The translations under genes were made by a program, and so were the position numbers. The notes under the pieces were generated by a model, which worked only from the letters and a program-made list of their open reading frames with translations, did not search any database and was not told the origin of the DNA. Of a stretch of 34,340 nucleotides of DNA, positions 1-8,020 are shown piece after piece; the first letter of the stretch is position 1; every line of letters begins with the position of its first letter. Source of the DNA: SAR86 cluster bacterium (GTDB lineage: Bacteria > Pseudomonadota > Gammaproteobacteria > Pseudomonadales > Pseudohongiellaceae); NCBI GenBank assembly GCA_002746215.1, contig NVWI01000008.1, forward strand, positions 12,217 through 46,556. Direction: 5' to 3'.

Positions 1-1
1 C

Positions 2-1123
2 GCTATTAATTCGGCTGTTGGTGGCGCTTCAATATTAGCGGGAAGAACTACTGGGGTAACTGACAATCAGGGCGAAGTAAAAACTATTCTAGAGAGTGGA
101 ACTGTGGCGGGGAACTATTTTATCAGGGCTACGCACGATGCCTCTGGAACCTTGGGTATTTCTGAGGATATTGTGATCTCTTCTGGAGTTCCTGAAGCGA
201 GTGGTTTTTCTTTGAGTGTTGATAAAAGAAATATTTCTCAGGCATATAGAATTAATGGTATAGAAGTTACTTTGTCGATTATTGCTGAAGATCATTTTGG
301 TAATCCCCCGTCTGATGGTACAAGCGTTAGTTTCTGGGCGCCAGAATCAGGTCAGATAGGCTCCTCTTGTGTGTTGGTAAATGGGGAATGTTCCGTTAAC
401 TGGCAAAGCAATGCTGCTAGGCCGCTAGATGGTCGTCTTGAGATTATTGCTTATACCGCAGGTGCAGAAGATTATACCGACAATAATGGAAACTTTGTTT
501 TTGATGCTGCTGATACCTTTACAACTACCGCTGGTGGTGACGATCTGGGCGAGGCTTATACTGATGAAAACGAAGATGGCATTTATAATTCAGGTGAGTT
601 TTTTGTAGATACAAACTCTAATGGAATGAGGGATAGTGGTAATGGCTTATGGGATGGTCCTTGCCTTACAGCAGTGGATGCAAGTGCGCTTTGTGCTGGT
701 AATAGTACAGTTACTATTTCAGCTACTAATACTATTATTATGTCTACAGATACTCCCAGACTATTCAATACTGGGAGTTTTGGTGCTCCTGGAACAGGAA
801 TTACGTTGAATGATGGGGGGCCTTCTGTAAGCCGTATTAACTTGTTTATTGCGGATGGTAATACTAATGCTGATGTCCTCGGAGGAAACCCTATGCCAGG
901 CGGTACAACTATTGTTTTTAGTGTTGATGGAGCTGGTGTTTCGCTGGTGGGCAATGGTAGCTTTACGGTGGATACTTTTGCTTCAAGCCCTACCGGCCCT
1001 TATTCGGCGGCTGTGAGAGCTCCTATAGCCATGGCGACACCATTTTCAGCGGACTTGCTTTTGACAATAACGCCTCCTGGTGAAGCCCCAATACAGTTCT
1101 CATGGCCTATAACGGTTAATTAA
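2..1123 (+). CDS. Large secreted/surface protein with bacterial Ig-like domains (5' end outside window)
   Basis: The reading frame is open from base 2, so the visible part is the C-terminal 373 residues or so of a longer protein. The GTG at 104 is internal, not a start. The text is typical of invasin/intimin-like Ig repeats: short beta-strand segments rich in Gly, Ser, Thr and Val, with phrases such as DHFGNPPSDGTSVSFWAP and the GSFTVDTFAS-like repeat ends. Around 560-650 there is an Asp/Asn/Gly-rich stretch (TDENEDGIYNSGE, then VDTNSNGMRDSG) that resembles calcium-binding loops of dockerin/EF-hand type. Cysteines are few and could form two disulfides. No anchor (LPXTG, OmpA or autotransporter barrel) follows; the protein ends in a beta-strand-like IQFSWPITVN. 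Ig-like fold and extracellular location are inferred from composition; the function (adhesion, matrix) is unknown. It converges on acs. Confidence 0.7.
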   Translation, partial: AINSAVGGASILAGRTTGVTDNQGEVKTILESGTVAGNYFIRATHDASGTLGISEDIVISSGVPEASGFSLSVDKRNISQAYRINGIEVTLSIIAEDHFGNPPSDGTSVSFWAPESGQIGSSCVLVNGECSVNWQSNAARPLDGRLEIIAYTAGAEDYTDNNGNFVFDAADTFTTTAGGDDLGEAYTDENEDGIYNSGEFFVDTNSNGMRDSGNGLWDGPCLTAVDASALCAGNSTVTISATNTIIMSTDTPRLFNTGSFGAPGTGITLNDGGPSVSRINLFIADGNTNADVLGGNPMPGGTTIVFSVDGAGVSLVGNGSFTVDTFASSPTGPYSAAVRAPIAMATPFSADLLLTITPPGEAPIQFSWPITVN

Positions 1124-1136
1124 CATTGAATGTTAA
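1120..1136. other. Short perfect palindrome between convergent genes
   Basis: TTAACATT and AATGTTAA flank a single G, overlapping the stop of the Ig-like gene. It lies in the 22-bp gap between convergent genes and could slow transcription from both sides. It has little GC and no adjoining T-run, so it is a poor candidate for an intrinsic terminator. Confidence 0.3.
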
Positions 1137-1145
1137 GCTAGAAAA

Positions 1146-3077
1146 TTAATATTTATTTTCAATCAGGTTTGTCACCACAGATGGATCAGCTAGGGTCGAC
1201 GTATCTCCCAGATTATCCAGTTCATTCGCTGCTATTTTACGTAAAATTCGGCGCATGATTTTACCGGAACGTGTTTTTGGTAAGCCAGGCGCCCACTGAA
1301 TCACATCAGGTTTAGCAATTGAACCTATTTCTTTAGATACTAGAGTCACTAATTCTTTCTTTAGTTCATCGCTTTCATTTATACCCATCATTAGCGTGAC
1401 ATAGGCATAAATACCCTGACCTTTAATAGCATGGGGAAAACCAACAACGGCGGCTTCTGCTACGGAAGGGTGTAAAACTAACGCACTTTCAACTTCAGCC
1501 GTCCCGAGTCGGTGACCACTGACATTAAGCACATCGTCAACACGTCCGGTAATCCAGTAATATCCATCTTCATCCCGGCGAGCGCCGTCGCCAGTAAAAT
1601 AATAACCAGGATAGGTTGTGTAGTATGTCTCTATACAACGCTGGTGATCACCATAAACGGATCGGATCTGGCCAGGCCAACTTTGAGTAATGACGAGATT
1701 ACCTGAAGCTGCGCCGTCCAGAATGTTACCTTCGGGATCGACCAGGGCGGGTTTGACACCAAAAAACGGCAAAGTAGCGGAACCCGGTTTGAGGTCAGTC
1801 ACGCCGGGTATGGGTGTAATCATAAGGCCACCAGTTTCAGTCTGCCACCAGGTATCCATAATAGGGCACTGTTCTTTACCAACCTGATGGTAATACCATT
1901 CCCAGGCTTCAGGGTTTATAGGCTCGCCTACGCTACCTAAAATCCGTAGCGAGCTTCTTGAGGTGCTTTGCAACGGTTCATTACCTTGAGCCATTAATGC
2001 GCGTAGAGCAGTAGGGGCGGTATAGAATGTAGTGACCTGATATTTATCGACAACTTGCCAGAGTCGGCTGGCATCAGGGTAGGTGGGCACACCTTCAAAC
2101 ATAAGTGTTGTTGTGCCGTTCGCCAAAGGGCCGTAGACGATATAAGAATGCCCGGTTACCCAGCCGACATCAGCGGTACACCAATAAATATCACCATCAC
2201 GGTTATCAAAAACATAATGATGAGTCATGGCGGCCTGTAGCAGATAGCCGGCGCTGGTGTGTAATACTCCTTTAGGCTTACCTGTGGAACCAGAGGTATA
2301 CAGGATGAAAAGGGTATCTTCGCTGTCCATGGGTTCTGGATCACATTCAGAACTGACATCCTCTATCGCTTCGTGATACCAGATATCACGACCCTCTTGC
2401 CAGTTAACACTGTTGCCAGTTCGTTTAATAACCAGAACTGTATGGACATCTGGGCAACTATTGAGGGCTGTATCGGTATTATCTTTTAAAGGGACAAACT
2501 TGCCACCGCGGACGCCTTCGTCAGCTGTAATGACTGTCTGGCAATCTGAATCCAGGATACGGTCTTTTAGAGCTTCCGGAGAAAAGCCACCAAATACAAC
2601 CGAATGGACAGCTCCAATACGGGCACAAGCTAACATCGCAAAGGCTGCTTCAGGAATCATGGGCATGTAAATGCAGACTCTATCTCCCTTATTGACCCCT
2701 CGCTGTTTCAACACATTAGCCAAAGCACAGACATGATCATGTAATTCTTGGTAAGTGATGGTTCTGTCGGTGCCTGGCTCATCACCTTCCCAGATAATGG
2801 CGATTTGATCCGCACGTTCTGGCAGGTGGCGATCAATGCAATTGGCACTAACATTAAGTTTCCCACCGTTAAACCACTGGAACTTCCCCTCTTTCATGTC
2901 ACCTTGGTAAACCTTCGAAAAGGGCTGAACCCAATCCAGGAAGAGATTTGCCTGATTTGCCCAGAAAGTTTCAGGGTCATCAATAGATTGTTTATAAAGG
3001 CTTGAGTATTCTTCCAAACTGAGATGGGAATTGGCTTTGGAGTCTTCAGAGACTGGGTATATATGTTGCTCGGACAT
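1146..3077 (-). CDS. acs: Acetyl-CoA synthetase (AMP-forming)
   Basis: Makes acetyl-CoA from acetate, ATP and CoA via acetyl-AMP in the cytoplasm; the main route for growth on low acetate. It has 643 residues, close to the family's usual 650. Visible motifs are the adenylate-forming P-loop [11 protein letters not shown] (about 260-270), [10 protein letters not shown], the hinge region [20 protein letters not shown], and the C-terminal [11 protein letters not shown]. Lys606 in that last motif is the residue reversibly acetylated by Pat-type enzymes in Salmonella Acs. The ATG at 3077 has a plausible AGAGGT ribosome site. It follows panD by 51 bp on the same strand; in Pseudomonas aeruginosa pgi sits between panD and acs, and it is absent here. 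Confidence 0.96.
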   Translation of the reverse strand: MSEQHIYPVSEDSKANSHLSLEEYSSLYKQSIDDPETFWANQANLFLDWVQPFSKVYQGDMKEGKFQWFNGGKLNVSANCIDRHLPERADQIAIIWEGDEPGTDRTITYQELHDHVCALANVLKQRGVNKGDRVCIYMPMIPEAAFAMLACARIGAVHSVVFGGFSPEALKDRILDSDCQTVITADEGVRGGKFVPLKDNTDTALNSCPDVHTVLVIKRTGNSVNWQEGRDIWYHEAIEDVSSECDPEPMDSEDTLFILYTSGSTGKPKGVLHTSAGYLLQAAMTHHYVFDNRDGDIYWCTADVGWVTGHSYIVYGPLANGTTTLMFEGVPTYPDASRLWQVVDKYQVTTFYTAPTALRALMAQGNEPLQSTSRSSLRILGSVGEPINPEAWEWYYHQVGKEQCPIMDTWWQTETGGLMITPIPGVTDLKPGSATLPFFGVKPALVDPEGNILDGAASGNLVITQSWPGQIRSVYGDHQRCIETYYTTYPGYYFTGDGARRDEDGYYWITGRVDDVLNVSGHRLGTAEVESALVLHPSVAEAAVVGFPHAIKGQGIYAYVTLMMGINESDELKKELVTLVSKEIGSIAKPDVIQWAPGLPKTRSGKIMRRILRKIAANELDNLGDTSTLADPSVVTNLIENKY

Positions 3078-3128
3078 GACTAACCTCTATGCACAGAAAT
3101 TCTGTGCCAATTATTTTTAGGTATTTAT

Positions 3129-3509
3129 TTAGGCTGCTTGAACTGGAATAGTGTTACTAGAGCGAGTAATAGTATTAGTTTCGTCCAGATAGACTAGGCG
3201 AGGTCTGTAGTTCAATAACTCCTGTTCACTATAGGCACAATATGCGCAGATAATTAAGCAGTCACCTACGGCGGCCTTATGAGCTGCGGCTCCGTTTACG
3301 GAAATGATTTTTGACCCAGCTTCGGCGCGAATAGCATAAGTGGTGAAGCGTTCACCATTAGTCACATTATAAATCTGAATCTGTTCATATTCACGAATTC
3401 CTGAGAAATCCAGCAGATCACCATCTATTGCACAGGAGCCTTCATAATCAAGCTCTGAGTGAGTGACACAAGCGCGGTGTAATTTTGCCTTCAACATGGT
3501 GCTGTTCAA
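3129..3509 (-). CDS. panD: Aspartate 1-decarboxylase, pyruvoyl-dependent
   Basis: Decarboxylates L-aspartate to beta-alanine for pantothenate and CoA synthesis. The 126-residue product aligns along its length with E. coli PanD ([37 protein letters not shown], end IPVQAA). The self-processing site is Gly24-Ser25; Ser25 becomes the pyruvoyl group, and Lys9 and Tyr58-type residues are in place. The start is TTG at 3507-3509, preceded by a good AGAGGA ribosome site about 8 bases away. The ATG four codons later is too far from that site, and the TTG start matches the E. coli length. A short Cys-rich stretch (CAYCAY) in the C-terminal third is unusual. It lies 174 bp downstream of panC and probably shares its transcript. 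Confidence 0.96.
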   Translation of the reverse strand: MNSTMLKAKLHRACVTHSELDYEGSCAIDGDLLDFSGIREYEQIQIYNVTNGERFTTYAIRAEAGSKIISVNGAAAHKAAVGDCLIICAYCAYSEQELLNYRPRLVYLDETNTITRSSNTIPVQAA

Positions 3510-3683
3510 ATTAGGTTCCTCTTACCAGTAATTCTGTCATTCTCATCATGAGGGAGTGTAATTATCGCTGAAACGCGATAAGCGCGCAAATACAGACTAA
3601 CTTTCATGGTAGTAATATTTGGATATACCAGTTTGGGTAGTTTAGTGAAGAAGCCATTTACACAGCGCTATACTTTTCTGAAA

Positions 3684-4538
3684 TCAAGAAAAGGTGATTG
3701 AAATGTTGTCAATCAAACGCGTTTCACCGAGATAGGCGGCAGTCAGAATGACAAGTTCTGTATCACTTGGTTTGGCTGGAAGCAGCGTATTGGTATGACA
3801 GATTGAAAAATAGTCTGGTTGTAGTCCTGCTATTGATATTTTCTGCAAAGCTTTGTTTTCCAGTTTGGCAAAATTTAAACCAGAAGAGTTCTTGAGAGCA
3901 TCAGCAGTTTGTAGAAGGCTTTGGTAAAGAATAGCTGCTTGTTGTTTTTGCTCTGCGCTGAGATAGTTGTTGCGTGAACTTAGAGCCAGTCCTGAAGTTT
4001 CACGTTGAGTGGGGATACCAATAATTTCCAGAGGTATATTTAGGTCATGTACCAGTTTTTTGATGATAGTTAGTTGTTGATAATCTTTTTCACCAAAATA
4101 GGCTTTATCAGGCTGGCAGATAGTGAAAAGCTTAGTAACAATTGTGCAGACACCGTCAAAATGTCCTGGCCGGCTAGCACCACAAAGTAACTGGCTAAGG
4201 CTTGGTACAGTGACTAATGTTTCGAGTCTTGGACCAAAGGGATATATCTCTTCAATATTGGGGGCAAAGACTGCGTCACAGTTAATGCTTTCAAGAGCGG
4301 TTGTGTCATCTTCAAAACTACGAGGATAGTTTTGCAAGTCTTCATTTGGCCCAAATTGGGCCGGATTGATAAAAATTGTGGTAACGATAAAGTCGCATTG
4401 TTTTCGGGCCATTTTTACCAGAGATAAATGGCCTTCATGCAAATTACCCATGGTCGGCACCAGCCCAATGCTAAGACCATTATCTCTAGCGAGTTTAAGG
4501 TCTTGCCTTAAATCAGCAATAGTTCGGTAAATTTGCAT
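3684..4538 (-). CDS. panC: Pantothenate synthetase (pantoate-beta-alanine ligase)
   Basis: Joins pantoate and beta-alanine with ATP, releasing AMP and pyrophosphate, to make pantothenate. The 284-residue length is typical. It has the nucleotidyl-transferase HxGH motif in PTMGNLHEGH (His34 and His37), the pantoate/ATP-binding stretch FINPAQFGPNEDL, FGEKDYQQL, and the KMSKS-like LALSSRNNYLS. The start ATG at 4538 lies 16 bp after the panB stop, so panB-panC-panD form one biosynthetic unit covering all three committed steps except the ketopantoate reductase. Confidence 0.97.
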   Translation of the reverse strand: MQIYRTIADLRQDLKLARDNGLSIGLVPTMGNLHEGHLSLVKMARKQCDFIVTTIFINPAQFGPNEDLQNYPRSFEDDTTALESINCDAVFAPNIEEIYPFGPRLETLVTVPSLSQLLCGASRPGHFDGVCTIVTKLFTICQPDKAYFGEKDYQQLTIIKKLVHDLNIPLEIIGIPTQRETSGLALSSRNNYLSAEQKQQAAILYQSLLQTADALKNSSGLNFAKLENKALQKISIAGLQPDYFSICHTNTLLPAKPSDTELVILTAAYLGETRLIDNISITFS

Positions 4539-4554
4539 GTGGTTTTAAGTGAGC

Positions 4555-5349
4555 TTAATTATAAGACTGTTCAGGGCTTGGGAAGCTTTCGTCTTTAACA
4601 GCGGCCACGTATGACTTTATAGCGCCAGGAATACCTTCTTTAGATTCAGCCAGAAAGTTTTTTACAAATTTTGGTGTAATTGGTGAAATTCCGAGGACAT
4701 CATGCATAACCATAATTTGTCCGTCGACATCTTTGCCCGCACCAATGCCTATGACCGGGATTGTGAGTTTTTCACTGATAGTTAAAGCTAACGCAGCAGG
4801 AATGCATTCCAGTAAAAGCATACTGGCGCCATATTCTTCCAGCATCAGTGCTTCCTGGATAATAGTATTGGCTTGTTGAGGGTCTCGGCCTTGAACTCTA
4901 AATCCGCCCAGGCGATTGACTGATTGCGGCGTTAATCCCATATGAGCACAAACTGGAATTCCTCGCTCAGTTAACAGTCGAGTGCTTTCAGCAATCCAGG
5001 CACCACCTTCCAGCTTGATCACGTGCGCACCGGCTCGCATCAAACGCGCGGAATTTTCCAGGGTCTGGCTTTCTGACGAATAAGACATAAACGGCAGATC
5101 AGCTATCAATAAAGCGCCCTGATTGCCACGTTTAACACACTGCATGTGATAGATGATATCTTCCATGGTCACCGGTATGGTTGAATCATGCCCTTGCAGC
5201 ACCATACCTAAAGAGTCGCCCACCAGAATAACTTCCACACCGGCTTCACAAAATAATTGGGTAAACAGAGCGTCATAGGCCGTAATGCAGACAAATTTTT
5301 CGTCTTTCTGTTTCATCTGTTGCAACGTGTGAAGCGTAATTGGAGTCAA
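4555..5349 (-). CDS. panB: 3-methyl-2-oxobutanoate hydroxymethyltransferase
   Basis: Transfers a hydroxymethyl group from 5,10-methylene-tetrahydrofolate to alpha-ketoisovalerate to give ketopantoate, the first step of pantothenate synthesis. The 264-residue TIM-barrel protein shows the Mg2+/substrate motifs VGDSLGMVLQGHDST, ADLPFMSY, IKLEGG and GIGAGKDVDGQIMVMHDVLG. The start is TTG at 5347-5349 with AGGA about seven bases upstream; an in-frame stop lies just before it, and no ATG sits in a comparable position. It follows the nucleoside kinase gene by 21 bp and precedes panC by 16 bp. Confidence 0.97.
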   Translation of the reverse strand: MTPITLHTLQQMKQKDEKFVCITAYDALFTQLFCEAGVEVILVGDSLGMVLQGHDSTIPVTMEDIIYHMQCVKRGNQGALLIADLPFMSYSSESQTLENSARLMRAGAHVIKLEGGAWIAESTRLLTERGIPVCAHMGLTPQSVNRLGGFRVQGRDPQQANTIIQEALMLEEYGASMLLLECIPAALALTISEKLTIPVIGIGAGKDVDGQIMVMHDVLGISPITPKFVKNFLAESKEGIPGAIKSYVAAVKDESFPSPEQSYN

Positions 5350-5370
5350 AATTATTTCCTATTTAGCGCT

Positions 5371-6048
5371 TTAAATTAAGGCTGGTTTTGGGTTGAAAAA
5401 ATGACGGTTGCCTTTGTTGGCGCTGAGTATATGCTCTACAAGTTGCGAATAGTCATCGTCATTGTTTACTAAGTCAATTTCAGCGCTGTTCACTACAAAC
5501 AGGCTGCTTTCATCATAGTAGTGAAAAAAATTGGTATAAGCATCTATTAAGTTGAGTAAATAATTTCGGTCTATTGATTGCTCATAAGCTATTCCGCGAT
5601 TTTGAATACGCTCAAACAAGACGTCTACTGGTGCCTGTAAATAAATGACTAAGTCGGGTTTTGGTGCGTCTATGGTTAGATGGTCATAGACATTTTCATA
5701 AAGTTGGTACTCATCAGCATCAAGATTTTGGCGAGCAAAGATACGGTCCTTTTCTATCAGAAAGTCGGCAACCCGAACAGGTTCAAACATATCATTCTGA
5801 CGTAATTCCTGAAGTTGTTGAGCGCGCTGAAAAAGAAAAAAGAGCTGGGTCGATAAAGCATTTTGTTTTGGGTTTTTGTAAAAACGATCTAGAAAGGGGT
5901 TCTCTTCACTTCTTTCCAGCAGCATATCGTAATTAAAACTTGCAGCGAGCCGTTTGGCCAGGCTGGTTTTACCAACACCTATAGGGCCTTCAATAGCGAT
6001 ATAACGCGGGATGTTAGGGCTGGAAATACTTGTTACGCTGTCTGACAC
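5371..6048 (-). CDS. Deoxynucleoside kinase family protein
   Basis: Predicted to phosphorylate a deoxynucleoside at the 5' position with ATP. The 225-residue sequence has the P-loop GPIGVGKTS (residues 21-29), the LERSEENPFL segment near 45, a DRIFARQNL stretch, and the C-terminal DRNYLLNLIDAYTNFFHYYD, all typical of the dCK/dGK family. The sequence does not tell which base is preferred. The start is GTG at 6046-6048; an ATG two bases upstream is in another frame. It sits exactly where folK, the dihydropterin pyrophosphokinase gene, sits between pcnB and panB in Pseudomonas. The protein is not a FolK: the P-loop and helical layout are of nucleoside kinase type. Confidence 0.85.
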   Translation of the reverse strand: MSDSVTSISSPNIPRYIAIEGPIGVGKTSLAKRLAASFNYDMLLERSEENPFLDRFYKNPKQNALSTQLFFLFQRAQQLQELRQNDMFEPVRVADFLIEKDRIFARQNLDADEYQLYENVYDHLTIDAPKPDLVIYLQAPVDVLFERIQNRGIAYEQSIDRNYLLNLIDAYTNFFHYYDESSLFVVNSAEIDLVNNDDDYSQLVEHILSANKGNRHFFNPKPALI

Positions 6049-6063
6049 ATCGGTACCATTTAT

Positions 6064-6088
6064 ATTAGTGCGAATACATTAGTGCGAA
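6064..6088. repeat. Two direct copies of an 11-bp unit in the pcnB-kinase gap
   Basis: ATTAGTGCGAA occurs at 6064-6074 and again at 6078-6088, separated by three bases, in the 50-bp gap that replaces folK. It may be a small duplication; no function is evident. Confidence 0.6.
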
Positions 6089-6098
6089 AAACCTATTT

Positions 6099-7472
6099 TC
6101 AATGAATTTCTTTTTTACTTGTTTGTCCTGATTTTACCCTGCGTTTGTGGGGTTTTGAAAGCGAGGAGTTTTGTAGCTTTTGTTGCATAGTCTGGCGCTG
6201 TTGAGGATCGGCTGCCTGATAACTTGTCCACCATTGTCCCAGGCCATTCAGATCTTCACCACTAGCTTCTCGCAGTAAAAGGAAATCATAAGCGGCCCGA
6301 AAGCGCTTTTTGGTGACCAGCAAAGCGGCTTTATTCCCAAAGCGACGTTCCAGGCGCAATTGGTACTCCCAGATTTCTCTCATAGGAATACTAAAGCGCT
6401 TAGGGATGGCAATGCGTGTCAGTTGCATTTCAATAATTTCTTGTCCGGCTTCATGCATGGCTGGCATTGGGGGCAAATTTGCAGAAATTTTTTGTTGGAA
6501 AGATCTTCTTACTGCTGGCCAAAGAATCGCGGCGAGCAGGAAAGCTGGTGTGACGCTTTTTGCATTCAATATGCGATCATCAGTACTTCGGAAAGCACCT
6601 TCGAGCATGACTCTATCCCTGTCGTCTGCAAAAGAAGTTAGCTTGGAAAGTGGTGGGAATAACACACTAATTACCTGATATAGAACGAGTTTATTAAATG
6701 TGATTAGTCCGCTGCCATTAAAGAAGAGTTTAAGGAATTCATCAAAAAGTCTGGCCGGAGGTATTGATTCAAGTAAAGAGGCGCAAGCTTTAATGGGCGC
6801 TTCAGTATTTGCTTCAATAGAAAAATTCAGTTTGCTTGCAAGTCTTATGGCTCGTAATATTCTGACAGGGTCTTCTCTATAGCGTTGCTCTGCGTCTCCA
6901 ATTATTCGTAAGGTTCGTTTATGAATGTCTGCCATGCCATGACAAAAGTCATGTACGGTAAACCCCTGGACAGTGTAATAGAGGGCATTAACCGTAAAGT
7001 CGCGTCGTAAAGCATCTTCTTCAATAGTTCCGTAGACATTATCTCTGAGTATCATGCCGCTTTGGTTATGGGCTGAATCAAGATGTTTTACATTACGCGC
7101 AAGGCTGTTACCGCTAATTTTCGTACTCTGACTGGCTTGGGCGCGAAAAGTAGACACTTCAATAATCTCGCGACCAAAGCGCACATGCACTATACGGAAG
7201 CGTCTCCCAATAATTCTGGAATTTCTGAAAATTTTAGTGACCTGTTCAGGAGTGGCATTTGTCGCTATATCGAAATCTTTTGGTTGTAAATTTACGAGCA
7301 GATCACGCACGCCACCACCCACAATATAAGCATCGAAGCCAGCGTCGTTTAGTTTGTATAGAACTTTCAATGCAGAAGGGCTTATCGCCTTTCGAGAAAT
7401 ACCATGCTCAGCGCGACGAATGATTATGGATTCAGTGGCTGGGGGAGTAACTTGTTTTGAAGGCTTGGTCAA
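6099..7472 (-). CDS. pcnB: Poly(A) polymerase I
   Basis: Adds 3' poly(A) tails to RNA, promoting decay of sRNAs and mRNA fragments. The 457-residue protein has the class II nucleotidyltransferase signature VGGGVRDLL (51-59) and the catalytic DFD at 66-68, followed by RRF-type RNA-binding motifs, EDALRRDFTVNALYY and GDAEQRYREDPVRILRAIR. The C-terminus is basic (KPHKRRVKSG), as in E. coli PcnB. The start appears to be TTG at 7470-7472: the preceding codons run back to a stop within four triplets, and the conserved region begins at about residue 20. No clear ribosome site is seen. E. coli pcnB also uses a weak start (AUU), so low translation may be conserved. A strong terminator and a CrcZ-like region lie upstream, as in Pseudomonas. 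Confidence 0.93.
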   Translation of the reverse strand: MTKPSKQVTPPATESIIIRRAEHGISRKAISPSALKVLYKLNDAGFDAYIVGGGVRDLLVNLQPKDFDIATNATPEQVTKIFRNSRIIGRRFRIVHVRFGREIIEVSTFRAQASQSTKISGNSLARNVKHLDSAHNQSGMILRDNVYGTIEEDALRRDFTVNALYYTVQGFTVHDFCHGMADIHKRTLRIIGDAEQRYREDPVRILRAIRLASKLNFSIEANTEAPIKACASLLESIPPARLFDEFLKLFFNGSGLITFNKLVLYQVISVLFPPLSKLTSFADDRDRVMLEGAFRSTDDRILNAKSVTPAFLLAAILWPAVRRSFQQKISANLPPMPAMHEAGQEIIEMQLTRIAIPKRFSIPMREIWEYQLRLERRFGNKAALLVTKKRFRAAYDFLLLREASGEDLNGLGQWWTSYQAADPQQRQTMQQKLQNSSLSKPHKRRVKSGQTSKKEIH

Positions 7473-7543
7473 AGTTATAAACTAATAAACTAAAGTCGTC
7501 ATTCTACACAAGTGGAGAGGCAATGAAGAGGTAATGAGGAAAT

Positions 7544-7580
7544 AAAAAAACCGGTAAGGTTTTAGCCTTACCGGTTTTTT
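7544..7580. terminator. Strong bidirectional intrinsic terminator
   Basis: The arms CCGGTAAGG (7551-7559) and CCTTACCGG (7566-7574) pair around a six-base loop, extended by an A6 run on the left and a T6 run on the right. On the minus strand it would end any transcript from the cbrB-pcnB interval before pcnB, giving a defined 3' end to the proposed sRNA. It also implies that pcnB needs its own promoter or read-through. Confidence 0.93.
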
Positions 7581-7960
7581 AAACTTTTCTTTTTATTATT
7601 ATTATTATCACATCCCTGTAGCAAAATTCGGAAACAAATTGTTACCTTTATCAGGGTATTCTTATCCCTTAAGTTGACCTCACGCTTCCCCCCTTGCTGT
7701 GCTGATGTTTCAGTTCTTGCAGCTTGGGTACAGCATAATGCTGTAAACCTGGATCAGATAATTGTTCTGCCAAAGTATTGTTATTATTATTAGTTTTTAA
7801 TTATTAAAGACAGACAACCAGCTAATACTAAGACAGTATTTGTAGCAAGTATATGGTTTATTTTAAATACACATATAAATCATATAGTTGCTTTAATTCA
7901 GGGGATTTTAATGCATTCAATGAAATGGCAAGTGGTGTTAAGAATTGTAACTATTGGGCG
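7544..7960 (-). ncRNA. Candidate CrcZ-like Hfq/Crc-titrating small RNA
   Basis: The 548 bp between cbrB and pcnB hold no convincing gene. In Pseudomonas this exact interval encodes CrcZ, about 400 nt long, whose AAnAAnAA motifs sequester Hfq/Crc and relieve catabolite repression (established knowledge). Seen here on the minus strand are one A-rich tract at 7777-7792 (AATAATAATAACAATA), a second at 7591-7608 (six consecutive AAT triplets), a small hairpin at 7730-7744 (ACAGCA/TGCTGT), and a 3' end at the strong terminator. The 5' end is a guess from a weak sigma-54-like element at 7972-7987, which would give a transcript of about 415 nt. The homology is by position and motif only; primary sequence similarity was not tested. 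An alternative is an mRNA leader of pcnB or decayed coding DNA. Confidence 0.45.
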
Positions 7961-7971
7961 GGTAATTTGGT

Positions 7972-7987
7972 AACAAAATATTTTCCA
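7972..7987 (-). promoter_or_regulatory. Weak sigma-54-like -24/-12 element
   Basis: On the minus strand TGGAAAATATTTTGTT places GG ten bases before GT, resembling the TGGCAC-N5-TTGCW consensus but with T for the nearly invariant C at -12 and a poor -24 half. It lies just after the cbrB stop, where the CbrB/RpoN-dependent crcZ promoter lies in Pseudomonas. It is kept only because position and spacing fit; a sigma-70 promoter is equally possible. Confidence 0.22.
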
Positions 7988-8020
7988 GCATTACGCTAGT
8001 AGATAGTCAATTATTAACTT

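Noticed and set aside
583-954. 123-residue minus-strand frame opposite the Ig-like gene
   Set aside because: It is antisense to a well-supported coding frame and looks like a low-complexity reflection of it.
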